DNA of 40,584 nt from NCBI GenBank assembly GCA_017624895.1, contig JAGAMB010000015.1, forward strand, positions 1 to 40,584. Reading direction: 5' to 3'. Made by a program: the position numbers and the translations under genes. Shown here in pieces: positions 8,914 to 15,853 of the stretch. Below the pieces are notes generated by a model. That model saw only the letters and a list, made by a program, of their open reading frames with translations. It was not told the origin of the DNA and did not search any database. The DNA is from Ruminococcus sp. (GTDB taxonomy: Bacteria; Bacillota; Clostridia; Oscillospirales; Ruminococcaceae). Every line of letters starts with the position of its first letter. The first letter of the stretch is position 1.

Positions 8914-9105
8914 AAGTATAATGGAAAGTGTGTCTTTTCTTCAATCTGTAGAAAAATTCGTTGTTTCAATACGAACCGTCAAAGGTGGATCGTGGGAATT
9001 TGCTATTGCTCAACCAACTAACTCTCCAAGCAAAATAGAAAATACAAGAGTTAATTGGGTGAGCAATATATATCATAATTTTGTGTAGAGGCTGCCTTTT
9101 GCAGT

Positions 9106-9165
9106 CTGAGGGCGATGGTATCCGCCCGAATTTTTGGAACGAAATTCAGGTTTTTCGACATTCTC
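9106..9165. repeat. Family 3 repeat copy (GGGCG...TTTTTCGACA)
   Basis: Compared with 29729-29784 it shares TATCCGCCCG and the block GAAATTCAGGTTTTTCGACA, plus the upstream TGTGTAG(A/G)GG. Matches extend from about 9082. The element carries a G+C-rich palindrome and, in this copy, leads into a terminator. Confidence 0.7.
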
Positions 9166-9191
9166 AAGGCAGGACAATACCTGCCTTTTTT
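9166..9191 (+). terminator. Terminator directly before the AraC ribosome site
   Basis: The 8-bp stem is AAGGCAGG (9166-9173) with CCTGCCTT (9180-9187), loop ACAATA, then TTTT. The AraC ribosome site AAGGTGA begins at 9193, two bases after the T run. An upstream CTGCCTT (9092-9098) could pair with AAGGCAG and compete with the hairpin. Confidence 0.8.
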
Positions 9192-9203
9192 CAAGGTGAT
9201 AAA

Positions 9204-9977
9204 ATGAAGATTACAAAGATAAAAACAGCCGAAAGCAAATCAATAGAAACAAAAGGTGAAACTGTTCAGGATTATTGCCTGTACCTGTTCAGAACCCCTG
9301 TTATTTTGACTATTGGCGGAATGGAAAATGTATTCCCCAGCGGTACGGCTATACTTTACGAGGGCGGAGTAAGCCGCCGTTTCAGAGGCGCGCCGGGAAA
9401 AAGCCTGAAATATGACATTGTGCAGTTCAGCCCCTCATCTGCCGATAAGCTTTATATCGGAGGGCTTGGTTTTCCGCTTAATAAGGCAATAGAAGCGGCT
9501 GATGGATATATTCTTGCTTCAACCATAAAAAATCTGATGATTCATCGTATGACAGCAGGAAAGCGGAAAACGGAGCTGGAGGAGGTATATATGCGCATTA
9601 TCCTTATAGCTCTTGAGGAGGCGTATAACGGCACAGGAAAGGAAATAAGCGATGTTCCGCATTTCCCTCAGCTAAAGGAGATCCGCCGTGAAATATATGA
9701 TAATCCTGCTGTGCATATGTCCGTTGACAAGCTGTGCAGACGGCTTGCGGTTGGCAGAACATATTTTCATAAGATTTACCTTGCAGCATTTGGTGTTACA
9801 TTCCGTCAGGACGAGATAAAAAGCCGCATTGCATATGCCTGTCAGCTTCTGAAAGAAACAGAGCTTGCTGTTGGCGTTATTGCGGAAAAATGCGGCTATG
9901 AAACAGAAACATATTTTATGAAGCAGTTCCGCCGGCATATGGGCTGTACTCCGAGCCAATACCGCAGACAGGAATAG
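9204..9977 (+). CDS. AraC-family transcriptional regulator
   Basis: ATG 9204 is chosen because AAGGTGA (9193-9199) precedes it. The frame is open further upstream but would read through a terminator and a repeat. The 257-residue product has an N-terminal cupin-like sensing domain (residues 1-125) and a C-terminal double helix-turn-helix (about 160-257). Typical residues there include VDKLCRRLAVGRTYFHKIY, VGVIAEKCGYETETYFMKQF and GCTPSQYRR. Such proteins usually activate nearby sugar or stress genes in response to a small ligand. The targets may be the two genes downstream, whose promoter holds a perfect palindrome, but this is inference. Confidence 0.88.
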   Translation: MKITKIKTAESKSIETKGETVQDYCLYLFRTPVILTIGGMENVFPSGTAILYEGGVSRRFRGAPGKSLKYDIVQFSPSSADKLYIGGLGFPLNKAIEAADGYILASTIKNLMIHRMTAGKRKTELEEVYMRIILIALEEAYNGTGKEISDVPHFPQLKEIRREIYDNPAVHMSVDKLCRRLAVGRTYFHKIYLAAFGVTFRQDEIKSRIAYACQLLKETELAVGVIAEKCGYETETYFMKQFRRHMGCTPSQYRRQE

Positions 9978-10012
9978 TCTGTGTGAATGCCCTGAAAAAA
10001 TCAAAAAATCCC

Positions 10013-10041
10013 TTTACATATGGTATTAATTGTGATATAAT
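10013..10041 (+). promoter_or_regulatory. Sigma-A promoter for the VanY-like/binding-protein unit
   Basis: TTTACA (10013-10018), a 17-nt spacer and TATAAT (10036-10041). It lies 61 bases upstream of ATG 10103 and directly before a palindrome at the expected transcription start. Confidence 0.8.
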
Positions 10042-10046
10042 TAAAA

Positions 10047-10065
10047 AGCGGTAATAATTACCGCT
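10047..10065. promoter_or_regulatory. Perfect palindrome at the transcription start (putative operator)
   Basis: AGCGGTAAT and ATTACCGCT are exact inverted repeats around a single A. The site covers the expected +1 region of the promoter at 10013-10041, where a bound repressor would block initiation. It could also be an RNA hairpin at the 5' end of the message. Confidence 0.55.
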
Positions 10066-10102
10066 GAGAAAAATAAGAAGACAAAATGTAAGGAGAAAAA
10101 TT

Positions 10103-11125
10103 ATGGCAAAGGGCGACAACAGACGAGGACGAAAAAAATACCGTGTAAGATACGACAGAATTGTTGTATTGATTTTGATAATTGTTATAATCTGTGTTCT
10201 TGTATCATCGTGTGTAAATCTGGTCAATGGCAAGGATAACAGGGAAAATGCCCCTGAATTTCCAAAAACTACAACGATTGCTCCCACAGAGGCAGCAAAG
10301 AAAACCACAGCGAAAAATACAAACGTGGAATCAGAAGCTCCCACAGAAACAACGGCTGTTTCACCGTTTACAACTGCTTCATATGCTCCTGAGGAGGCTT
10401 ATAAGGGCGACCTTGTTCTTGTAAATGCCGATTATGAGTATATCTTCCCCGAAAATGATATTGAGGCTATTACTATCGTAGGCAACAGAAACGACTGCTA
10501 TCAGGCAGGCGATTACGTTACAAAGCTTGATAAGGAGGTTCTCATTCAGCTTAATGCTCTTATGGAGGCTTATGCTGCTTCAATGAACTCAGATACAACA
10601 AATGTTTTCGTGCAGGACGGCTTCAGAACATATGATGAGCAGGTAGAACGTCACAACAGCGGCAAGTCCAAGACATTCAGCGCAGGTCATACCGATTACC
10701 ACACGGGACGTACGTTTGATATGTTCCTTATGAACAGCGACAGCAGTACGGGATATTCGTATTTTGCAGCAGACGACTGGTTCAGCAAGAATTGCGGCAG
10801 CTATGGTTTTATTCTCCGTTATCCTGAGGATAAACAGGAGAAAACAGGCGAAAATCCAAGAACTTATACATATCGCTATGTTGGTGTACCTCACGCAGTA
10901 TATATAAACGAGCAGCAGCTGTGTTTTGAGGAGTATATTGAAAAGGTAAAGGGATATACTAATGAAGCGCCTCTTGAAATATCAGCAGGCGGACATACCT
11001 ACAATGTATACTATGTTGCTATGGAAGAAAACGGAAATACAGATATACCTGTGCCTGATGGTGCTGAGTATACCGTATCAGGTTCAAACACAGGCGGATA
11101 TATTGTTACTGTTACAGTAAGCTGA
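10103..11125 (+). CDS. Membrane-anchored VanY-like (peptidase M15) protein with altered active site
   Basis: The 340-residue protein has a basic N-terminus, one membrane segment (about 20-40), a Thr/Pro/Ala-rich spacer (55-92) and an extracellular M15/VanY-like domain (about 100-300). Recognisable features are GFRTYDEQ (173-180), GHTDYHTGRTFD (195-206), GFILRYPEDK and YRYVGVPHA. Family members are D,D-carboxypeptidases that trim peptidoglycan stem peptides using zinc. Here the usual SxHxxG motif has Tyr199 where the zinc His belongs. The usual E-P-W-H before xRYVG reads R253-T-Y-T256, so the catalytic Glu and third zinc ligand are missing. It may bind rather than cleave peptides. It is followed at 15 bases by a solute-binding lipoprotein. 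Confidence 0.82.
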   Translation: MAKGDNRRGRKKYRVRYDRIVVLILIIVIICVLVSSCVNLVNGKDNRENAPEFPKTTTIAPTEAAKKTTAKNTNVESEAPTETTAVSPFTTASYAPEEAYKGDLVLVNADYEYIFPENDIEAITIVGNRNDCYQAGDYVTKLDKEVLIQLNALMEAYAASMNSDTTNVFVQDGFRTYDEQVERHNSGKSKTFSAGHTDYHTGRTFDMFLMNSDSSTGYSYFAADDWFSKNCGSYGFILRYPEDKQEKTGENPRTYTYRYVGVPHAVYINEQQLCFEEYIEKVKGYTNEAPLEISAGGHTYNVYYVAMEENGNTDIPVPDGAEYTVSGSNTGGYIVTVTVS

Positions 11126-11140
11126 TAAACGGAGATAAAC

Positions 11141-12778
11141 GTGAAGAAAACAGCATTTTTATTAGGTCTTTTAATGTGTGCCGCAGCGCTGACTTCCTGC
11201 GGCAATGATGATAAGGAGGACGGTTCGGGACATATGTATGATGTTACCCTGAACGGCAACCCCGGAAGTCTTGATCCACAGTTTGCCTGTGATCCTGCAT
11301 CAAATACAGTTATAAAAAATCTTTACAGCGGTCTTATGCGTGTTGATGAAAAGGGAAATGTTGTATGCTGCAATGCGGAGAAATACAAGGTTTCTGACAG
11401 CGGAGTTGTATACACCTTTACGCTGAGGGAGGATAATTTCTGGTTTTTTGATGAAAACGATGATGATGTTATCACGGAGGACGAGTATTTTCCCGTAACC
11501 GCTTATGACTATGCCTTTGCGCTCAGACGCGTTCTTGATCCAAAGATGAAATCGCCATATCGCGAGGATTTTTCCTGTATAGTCGGAGCGTTTGAGGTTA
11601 TGACAGGGATGGAGCCTGTTGATTTTGCGGAAATTCACGCTGACGATGAAAAGACGCTGAAAATCGTACTCAATGCCCCGAATGAGGAATTTTTGCAGCT
11701 TATGGCTTCTGCGGCGGCATATCCCTGTAATGAGGAATTTTTCAATTCAACCAAGGGCAGATACGGTCTTGATGATCGTTCTGTAATGTCTAACGGAGCA
11801 TTTTTTGTCAGACAATGGTTTTTTGATCCCTATGGCAGCAATAATATCCTCTATATGAAACGAAATGACGCCAACTGGAGCGAAGCTTATGATATTATGC
11901 CCTCATTCCTCAGTTTTTCCATTGAGGACAGCGAGGAGGCGATCCGCGATGTGTTCAAAAAGGGTGAAACGGAATGTTTTACTACTCTAAACAGCAGCTC
12001 CTATAATTCTGAAAAGTATCTTATACAGGGGATACCTGCGACAACGCTGGGCTTTGTATTCAACCCTGAGGATGATTTATTTTCCAATATAAATTTAAGA
12101 AAAGCGCTGGCACTTGCCATTGACCGTGATGAGCTGGACAAAAAAATTGACAGCGATCTGCTGACAGCAAGGGGAATAATCCCTCCTGCGGTTATGGTAC
12201 ACGGGAGAAGCTACCGTGAGCTTGTATCAGATAAGCCGTTTATTGGATATGATGAGGTTGTGTCGGTGGAGTGCTATGAAACAGCGAAAGAGGAAAATAA
12301 CTTTGCTTCTCTGGGAGAGCTGAAAATACTTGTTAATGCAGAAACTGTCGATTCCTCATATCTCCATGTCGTAACGAGAAAATGGCAGGAGCTTTTCGGT
12401 TTTTATATCGGAATTGAAGATGTATCTGCGGAGGAGTTCGACAGACGTATAGCGGAGGGCGAGTACACTATAGCTCTTTATCCGCTGAAAGGACGTTCAG
12501 CAGTAGGAAGCGCTGTTATACGCGAGCTTGAAAGCAGCTCCGTGTGCAGCGGAATATCCAAAGATGGAGAAATAACCAAGAGTATACTGACTTGCAGAAC
12601 AGCTGATGAGCTTGTTGAAAAATATGCAGAGGCGGAAAAGCTGATACTCAGCAGCTATCGTTTTGTGCCGTTGTTTTACAAAAATTCATATCTCATAGCT
12701 GACAGGGAAAATGAGTATATAGTATACGATCCATTTACTGAAGCTGTTGATTACCGTATAGCGCAGAATTATGATTAA
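11141..12778 (+). CDS. Peptide-type solute-binding lipoprotein (SBP family 5), no transporter nearby
   Basis: GTG 11141 follows a GGAG-type ribosome site. The 545-residue product begins with a lipoprotein signal peptide (lipobox LTSC, Cys20) and continues as an oligopeptide-binding family 5 protein (NPGSLDPQ, NLYSGLMR, YTFTLRED, NLRKALALAIDRDEL). In place of the short W-SDG-TP hairpin of OppA proteins it has a loop D104-E-N-D-D-D-V-I-T-E-D-E115. That fits the EF-hand calcium pattern. No permease or ATPase genes are adjacent. Pairing with the VanY-like protein suggests a cell-wall peptide or sensing role, but the ligand is unknown. It is a likely client of LspA. Confidence 0.88.
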   Translation: MKKTAFLLGLLMCAAALTSCGNDDKEDGSGHMYDVTLNGNPGSLDPQFACDPASNTVIKNLYSGLMRVDEKGNVVCCNAEKYKVSDSGVVYTFTLREDNFWFFDENDDDVITEDEYFPVTAYDYAFALRRVLDPKMKSPYREDFSCIVGAFEVMTGMEPVDFAEIHADDEKTLKIVLNAPNEEFLQLMASAAAYPCNEEFFNSTKGRYGLDDRSVMSNGAFFVRQWFFDPYGSNNILYMKRNDANWSEAYDIMPSFLSFSIEDSEEAIRDVFKKGETECFTTLNSSSYNSEKYLIQGIPATTLGFVFNPEDDLFSNINLRKALALAIDRDELDKKIDSDLLTARGIIPPAVMVHGRSYRELVSDKPFIGYDEVVSVECYETAKEENNFASLGELKILVNAETVDSSYLHVVTRKWQELFGFYIGIEDVSAEEFDRRIAEGEYTIALYPLKGRSAVGSAVIRELESSSVCSGISKDGEITKSILTCRTADELVEKYAEAEKLILSSYRFVPLFYKNSYLIADRENEYIVYDPFTEAVDYRIAQNYD

Positions 12779-12784
12779 ACGCAA

Positions 12785-12810
12785 GAACGCAGCCTTTTTG
12801 GGCTGCGTTC
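12785..12810 (+). terminator. Hairpin after the solute-binding protein
   Basis: A perfect 10-bp stem (GAACGCAGCC, 12785-12794, with GGCTGCGTTC, 12801-12810) encloses TTTTTG. No T run follows the stem, so it is a weak intrinsic terminator at best, though it is in the right place. Confidence 0.55.
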
Positions 12811-12824
12811 AGCATTATAGTCTT

Positions 12825-12984
12825 ATACCAATCCCTGAAACAACAGTAGACAAATCTAATGGCATAAATGCCGTATGTCATCGTTGGACATCCTCACCAT
12901 ACGGCAGTATGCTTTCGTCGTCCGCCTTGACATACAGCATTTTTGCTCATCATCTTTGTCTACTAACATTTTAGGGATTGGTAT
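12825..12984. repeat. Family 1 MITE-like element, full-length copy A
   Basis: This 160-bp element has inverted ends ATACCAATCCCT and AGGGATTGGTAT. Its interior matches the reverse complement of 13777-13935 with scattered differences. It encodes nothing. Its right end overlaps the stop codon of the TetR gene on the minus strand. A central palindrome (12898-12912) is shared with family 2. The outer sequences read TTATACC on one side and TAATACC on the other, as in the other copies. Confidence 0.85.
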
Positions 12985-13523
12985 TATTTCTTCCTAATTG
13001 AAACAATAGTACCTGCGGAAAGCTCCTCAAGAAGCTCAAGCACCTTGTCAATGCCCTGTTCCGGGTATTTGAAAAACGTGTGGTATGTGCCTTCAACAAG
13101 GAAAGTCATTTTCATTCTGTCCTCATCAGTTGGCTCGTAATCGGGGAAGTTTTCTGCAATGACCTTATAAAGCTCATCAATGAAAATCTCTGCAAAGCAG
13201 CTGCTGCGTGTTCCTTCAAAAAGCACCCTGAAAAGTTCTTCGTTGGCAATTACTGAATTGCTTAAAGAACGTACAAATCGGCTGACATTTTCAAAAATAT
13301 CGCAGGTGTTGGGAACACTTGCAAGACACTCATGGATAAGCTCGCGCTCCAGTTTTTCAGATAAATCGTAAATGTCGCGATAATGAAGATAGAAGGTTGC
13401 TTTGTTGATGTTGGCAGCTGTTGAAAGCTCCTTTACAGTAATTTTTTCGAGTGGTTTTTCTGCTCTCATTTCCAGAAATGCTTTTTTTACAGCGCTTCTT
13501 GTTTTTGTGATACGTCGATCCAT
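12984..13523 (-). CDS. TetR/AcrR-family transcriptional regulator
   Basis: The start is ATG at 13523 on the minus strand. A GTG three codons upstream lies inside the ribosome site GAGGTGA. The 179-residue protein has an N-terminal TetR helix-turn-helix (residues about 10-55: ITVKELSTAANINKATFYLH, YRDIYDL) and a helical ligand-binding domain. TetR proteins are usually repressors released by small molecules. It has its own promoter (13639-13667) and an inverted repeat downstream of it that may be its operator. Its TAA stop (12984-12986) overlaps the end of a family 1 repeat. The regulated genes are not evident, since glgB is divergent but 500 bases away. Confidence 0.9.
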   Translation of the reverse strand: MDRRITKTRSAVKKAFLEMRAEKPLEKITVKELSTAANINKATFYLHYRDIYDLSEKLERELIHECLASVPNTCDIFENVSRFVRSLSNSVIANEELFRVLFEGTRSSCFAEIFIDELYKVIAENFPDYEPTDEDRMKMTFLVEGTYHTFFKYPEQGIDKVLELLEELSAGTIVSIRKK

Positions 13524-13571
13524 AAATTTCACCTCAGTTTTTATTTTATATTTTGATACGTTGGATTTTAA

Positions 13572-13606
13572 ACAAATTCGTTATAGTATTGAATATTCGA
13601 ATTTGT
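13572..13606. promoter_or_regulatory. Inverted repeat in the TetR leader (putative operator)
   Basis: ACAAATTCG (13572-13580) and CGAATTTGT (13598-13606) are exact inverted repeats 17 bases apart, with the smaller palindrome GAATATTC inside. The site lies between the TetR promoter and its start codon, a plausible place for autorepression. Confidence 0.5.
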
Positions 13607-13638
13607 CCGGTTAATGTTGCACTAAATACCATATACTT

Positions 13639-13667
13639 ATTATAGTATAATATTCGTCTAATGTCAA
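13639..13667 (-). promoter_or_regulatory. Consensus sigma-A promoter for the TetR gene
   Basis: On the minus strand TTGACA (13667-13662), a 17-nt spacer and TATAAT (13644-13639) match consensus at all twelve positions. Transcription would start near 13632, giving a leader of about 110 bases. Confidence 0.85.
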
Positions 13668-13776
13668 TAGATTTTTTTGTAAATTTGATAGTTTTTTATT
13701 AAAATAACCGTAAATTTAACTGATGTTTTAACCATAAACCGAATAAGAGAAACCTAAATGAGAGAAATTGATTTTT

Positions 13777-13935
13777 ATACCAATCCCTAAAATGTTAGTA
13801 GACAAAGATGATGAGCAGAAATGCTGTATGTCAAGGCGGACGACGAAAGCATACTGCCGTATGGTGAGGAGGACAACGACGACAGACAGTATTTATGCCA
13901 TTAGATTTGTCTACTGTTGTTTTAGGGATTGGTAT
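13777..13935. repeat. Family 1 MITE-like element, full-length copy B
   Basis: A 159-bp element in opposite orientation to copy A, with ends ATACCAATCCCT and AGGGATTGGTAT. It ends only 20 bases before the glgB -35 box. Shared interior blocks include ACAAATCTAATGGCATAAAT and CATACGGCAGTATGC (both on the minus strand here). The rest of 13668-13776 is AT-rich sequence in which I see no gene. Confidence 0.87.
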
Positions 13936-13955
13936 TAATTTGCTGCTGCATACTC

Positions 13956-13990
13956 TTGACAACCAATGTGCCATATGATATAATCATATG
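13956..13990 (+). promoter_or_regulatory. Consensus glgB promoter with palindrome over the -10 box
   Basis: TTGACA (13956-13961), a 17-nt spacer and TATAAT (13979-13984) form a full-consensus promoter. CATATGAT (13972-13979) and ATCATATG (13983-13990) are exact inverted repeats around ATA and straddle the -10 box. This is a likely repressor site. Confidence 0.8.
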
Positions 13991-14029
13991 TATAATGCAG
14001 CAAAAAATGGTGAAACGGAGTTGATTTTT

Positions 14030-15817
14030 GTGAATATTTCCGAATTTTATTGCGGAAACTGCTTTGACGCATATAAATATCTTGGCGCTCATAACAGCAG
14101 TTCGGGTACTATGTTCAGAACATATGCTCCCAATGCTGAAAAGGTATCGCTTATTGGCGATTTTTCAGATTGGGAGGAGCTGCCCATGACTCCTGTCAAT
14201 GACGGAAAATTTTATGAGCTGTTTTGTCCTGAGGCAAAGGCTGAAATGCGGTACAAATACCGCATATACAAGAAAAGCGGCATATATACAGATCACAGCG
14301 ATCCTTACGGCTATGGCTGTGAGCTTCGCCCTGATACTTGTTCCGTTATACGCTGTATGGATTATTATTTCAATGATGATGAGTGGCTCAGAAGCCGTAC
14401 CGACTGCTTTGATAAGCCGCTGAATATATATGAAATTCACTTTGGTTCGTGGAGAAAGCCTGAAAAAAAAGATGCCTGTGAGTGGTACAATTATTCCGAA
14501 ATATCAGATGAGCTGATAGCCTATGTCAAAGACAACGGCTATAATTATATTGAGATTATGCCGCTGAGTGAACATCCCTGCGATGAATCATGGGGGTATC
14601 AGGTGACAGGCTTTTTTGCCCCTACTTCACGGTATGGCACGGCTGTTCAGCTTATGGAGCTTGTGGACAAATGCCACAGAAACGGAATAGGAGTTATTAT
14701 CGACTTTGTACCTGTTCACTTTGCTGTTAACGATTACGCCCTCGCCGAATATGACGGTACAAGCCTGTACGAATATCCCTCGGACGATGTGGGATATAAC
14801 GAGTGGGGCAGCCGCAATTTCAACCACGCAAAGGGAGAGGTGCGGTCATTTTTGCAGTCCGCAGCAGCTTATTGGCTTGATGTGTATCATTTTGACGGGA
14901 TACGTGTTGACGCTGTACGCAATCTCATATACTGGCAGGGTGACGAAAAACGGGGAGTTAATACTTGTGCCGTTGATTTTCTGCGGAATATGAACAGCGG
15001 ATTGAAAAAGCGTTATCCTACGGTTATCCTTGCGGCAGAGGATTCCACCGCATATCCTGATGTGACAAAATCCGCTGAAAATGGCGGTTTGGGATTTGAT
15101 TACAAGTGGGATATGGGCTGGATGCACGATACGCTTGAATATTTTCAGACGTCGCCTATGTACCGCAGCCGTGACTATCATAAGCTCACGTTTTCTATGG
15201 ATTATTTTGCCAATGAGCGCTATATACTGCCATTTTCACACGATGAGGTCGTTCACGGAAAAGCGGCGGTCATTCAGAAAATGGCAGGCGATTACGATTG
15301 TAAATTTCCGCAGGCAAGGGCGATGTATATGTATATGATGGCTCATTCGGGAAAAAAGCTGAATTTTATGGGCAATGAGTTTGGTCAGTTTCGTGAATGG
15401 GACGAAAAGCGCCAGCAGGACTGGGAGCTGTTTGATTATCCTGTTCACAGCAGCTTCAATCGGTTCATAAAGGCGATAAATCGGCTTTATCTGGACAATG
15501 AGGCGCTTCACAGAGATTATGATGCTGATAATTTTAAATGGGCAGACTGTAATTCTGAGGAGGACTGCATTTATGCCTTTTTCAGAAAGGGTGGAAACAG
15601 CGATATTCTTGCTGTGTTCAATTTCTCGGATTGGGAAATAACCGATTATCCTGTGAAAATCGGGGAAAACCGTAATGCGGAATTGATAATTAATTCCGAT
15701 TGGGAGAGCTTCGGCGGTGAAACTCCCGATGGGGGAAGCGAATTTACCCTGACAGCAGGGGAGCTTGTAATGGATATGCAGGCATACAGCGGAAAAATAT
15801 TTATATTACGTGATTAA
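14030..15817 (+). CDS. glgB: 1,4-alpha-glucan (glycogen) branching enzyme
   Basis: The enzyme cuts alpha-1,4-glucan chains and re-attaches them as alpha-1,6 branches in glycogen synthesis. An N-terminal CBM48-like domain (TYAPNAEKVSLIGDFSDW) is followed by a GH13 barrel. The barrel has HFDGIRVDAVRN (catalytic Asp), AAEDST (catalytic Glu), PFSHDEVVHGK and MGNEFGQFREWDE, then a C-terminal beta domain. GTG 14030, after GGAG at 14017-14020, is preferred over ATG 13988. That ATG falls at the expected transcription start, so it could not be translated from this promoter. Length is then 595 residues. No other glycogen genes are adjacent. It stands as a single-gene unit closed by a shared terminator. 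Confidence 0.94.
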   Translation: MNISEFYCGNCFDAYKYLGAHNSSSGTMFRTYAPNAEKVSLIGDFSDWEELPMTPVNDGKFYELFCPEAKAEMRYKYRIYKKSGIYTDHSDPYGYGCELRPDTCSVIRCMDYYFNDDEWLRSRTDCFDKPLNIYEIHFGSWRKPEKKDACEWYNYSEISDELIAYVKDNGYNYIEIMPLSEHPCDESWGYQVTGFFAPTSRYGTAVQLMELVDKCHRNGIGVIIDFVPVHFAVNDYALAEYDGTSLYEYPSDDVGYNEWGSRNFNHAKGEVRSFLQSAAAYWLDVYHFDGIRVDAVRNLIYWQGDEKRGVNTCAVDFLRNMNSGLKKRYPTVILAAEDSTAYPDVTKSAENGGLGFDYKWDMGWMHDTLEYFQTSPMYRSRDYHKLTFSMDYFANERYILPFSHDEVVHGKAAVIQKMAGDYDCKFPQARAMYMYMMAHSGKKLNFMGNEFGQFREWDEKRQQDWELFDYPVHSSFNRFIKAINRLYLDNEALHRDYDADNFKWADCNSEEDCIYAFFRKGGNSDILAVFNFSDWEITDYPVKIGENRNAELIINSDWESFGGETPDGGSEFTLTAGELVMDMQAYSGKIFILRD

Positions 15818-15821
15818 CATT

Positions 15822-15852
15822 AAAGGACGTTCAGCAAAAGAACGTCCTTTTT
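15822..15852. terminator. Bidirectional terminator between converging genes
   Basis: An 11-bp stem (AAAGGACGTTC, 15822-15832, with GAACGTCCTTT, 15840-15850), a 7-base loop and T runs on both strands serve glgB and the converging regulator. The flanks are also symmetrical: GATTAAC and GTTAATC each contain the GAT-TAA end of one of the two genes. Confidence 0.88.
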
Positions 15853-15853
15853 G

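Larger units (their letters stand above)
8914..9203 (+). other. Long leader of the AraC gene with repeat and doubtful small frame
   Basis: This stretch holds no convincing gene. An ATG at 8921 opens a 55-codon frame to 9088 (starting MESVSFLQSVEKF), but it has no ribosome site, starts at the predicted transcription start, and uses codons such as CAA and TCG unlike neighbouring genes. From about 9082 the sequence matches a repeat also present at 29723-29784. A terminator (9166-9191) abuts the ribosome site of the AraC gene. The whole has the layout of an attenuated leader. Confidence 0.45.

Noticed and set aside
8921-9088. 55-codon frame in the AraC leader
   Set aside because: No ribosome site, begins at the predicted transcription start, atypical codons; kept only as part of the leader description.
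9081-9203. Upstream extension of the AraC gene to base 9081
   Set aside because: It would translate through a terminator and a repeat and has no ribosome site; ATG 9204 has a good one.
12771-12974. 67-codon frame overlapping the end of the binding-protein gene
   Set aside because: Most of it lies in a family 1 repeat and the composition is not protein-like.
13988-14029. ATG 13988 as the glgB start
   Set aside because: It coincides with the expected transcription start of a consensus promoter; GTG 14030 has a ribosome site and the homologous N-terminus lies downstream.
15236-15511. Minus-strand frames of 90 or more codons opposite glgB and other genes
   Set aside because: They are shadows of strongly supported genes and lack ribosome sites and family motifs.
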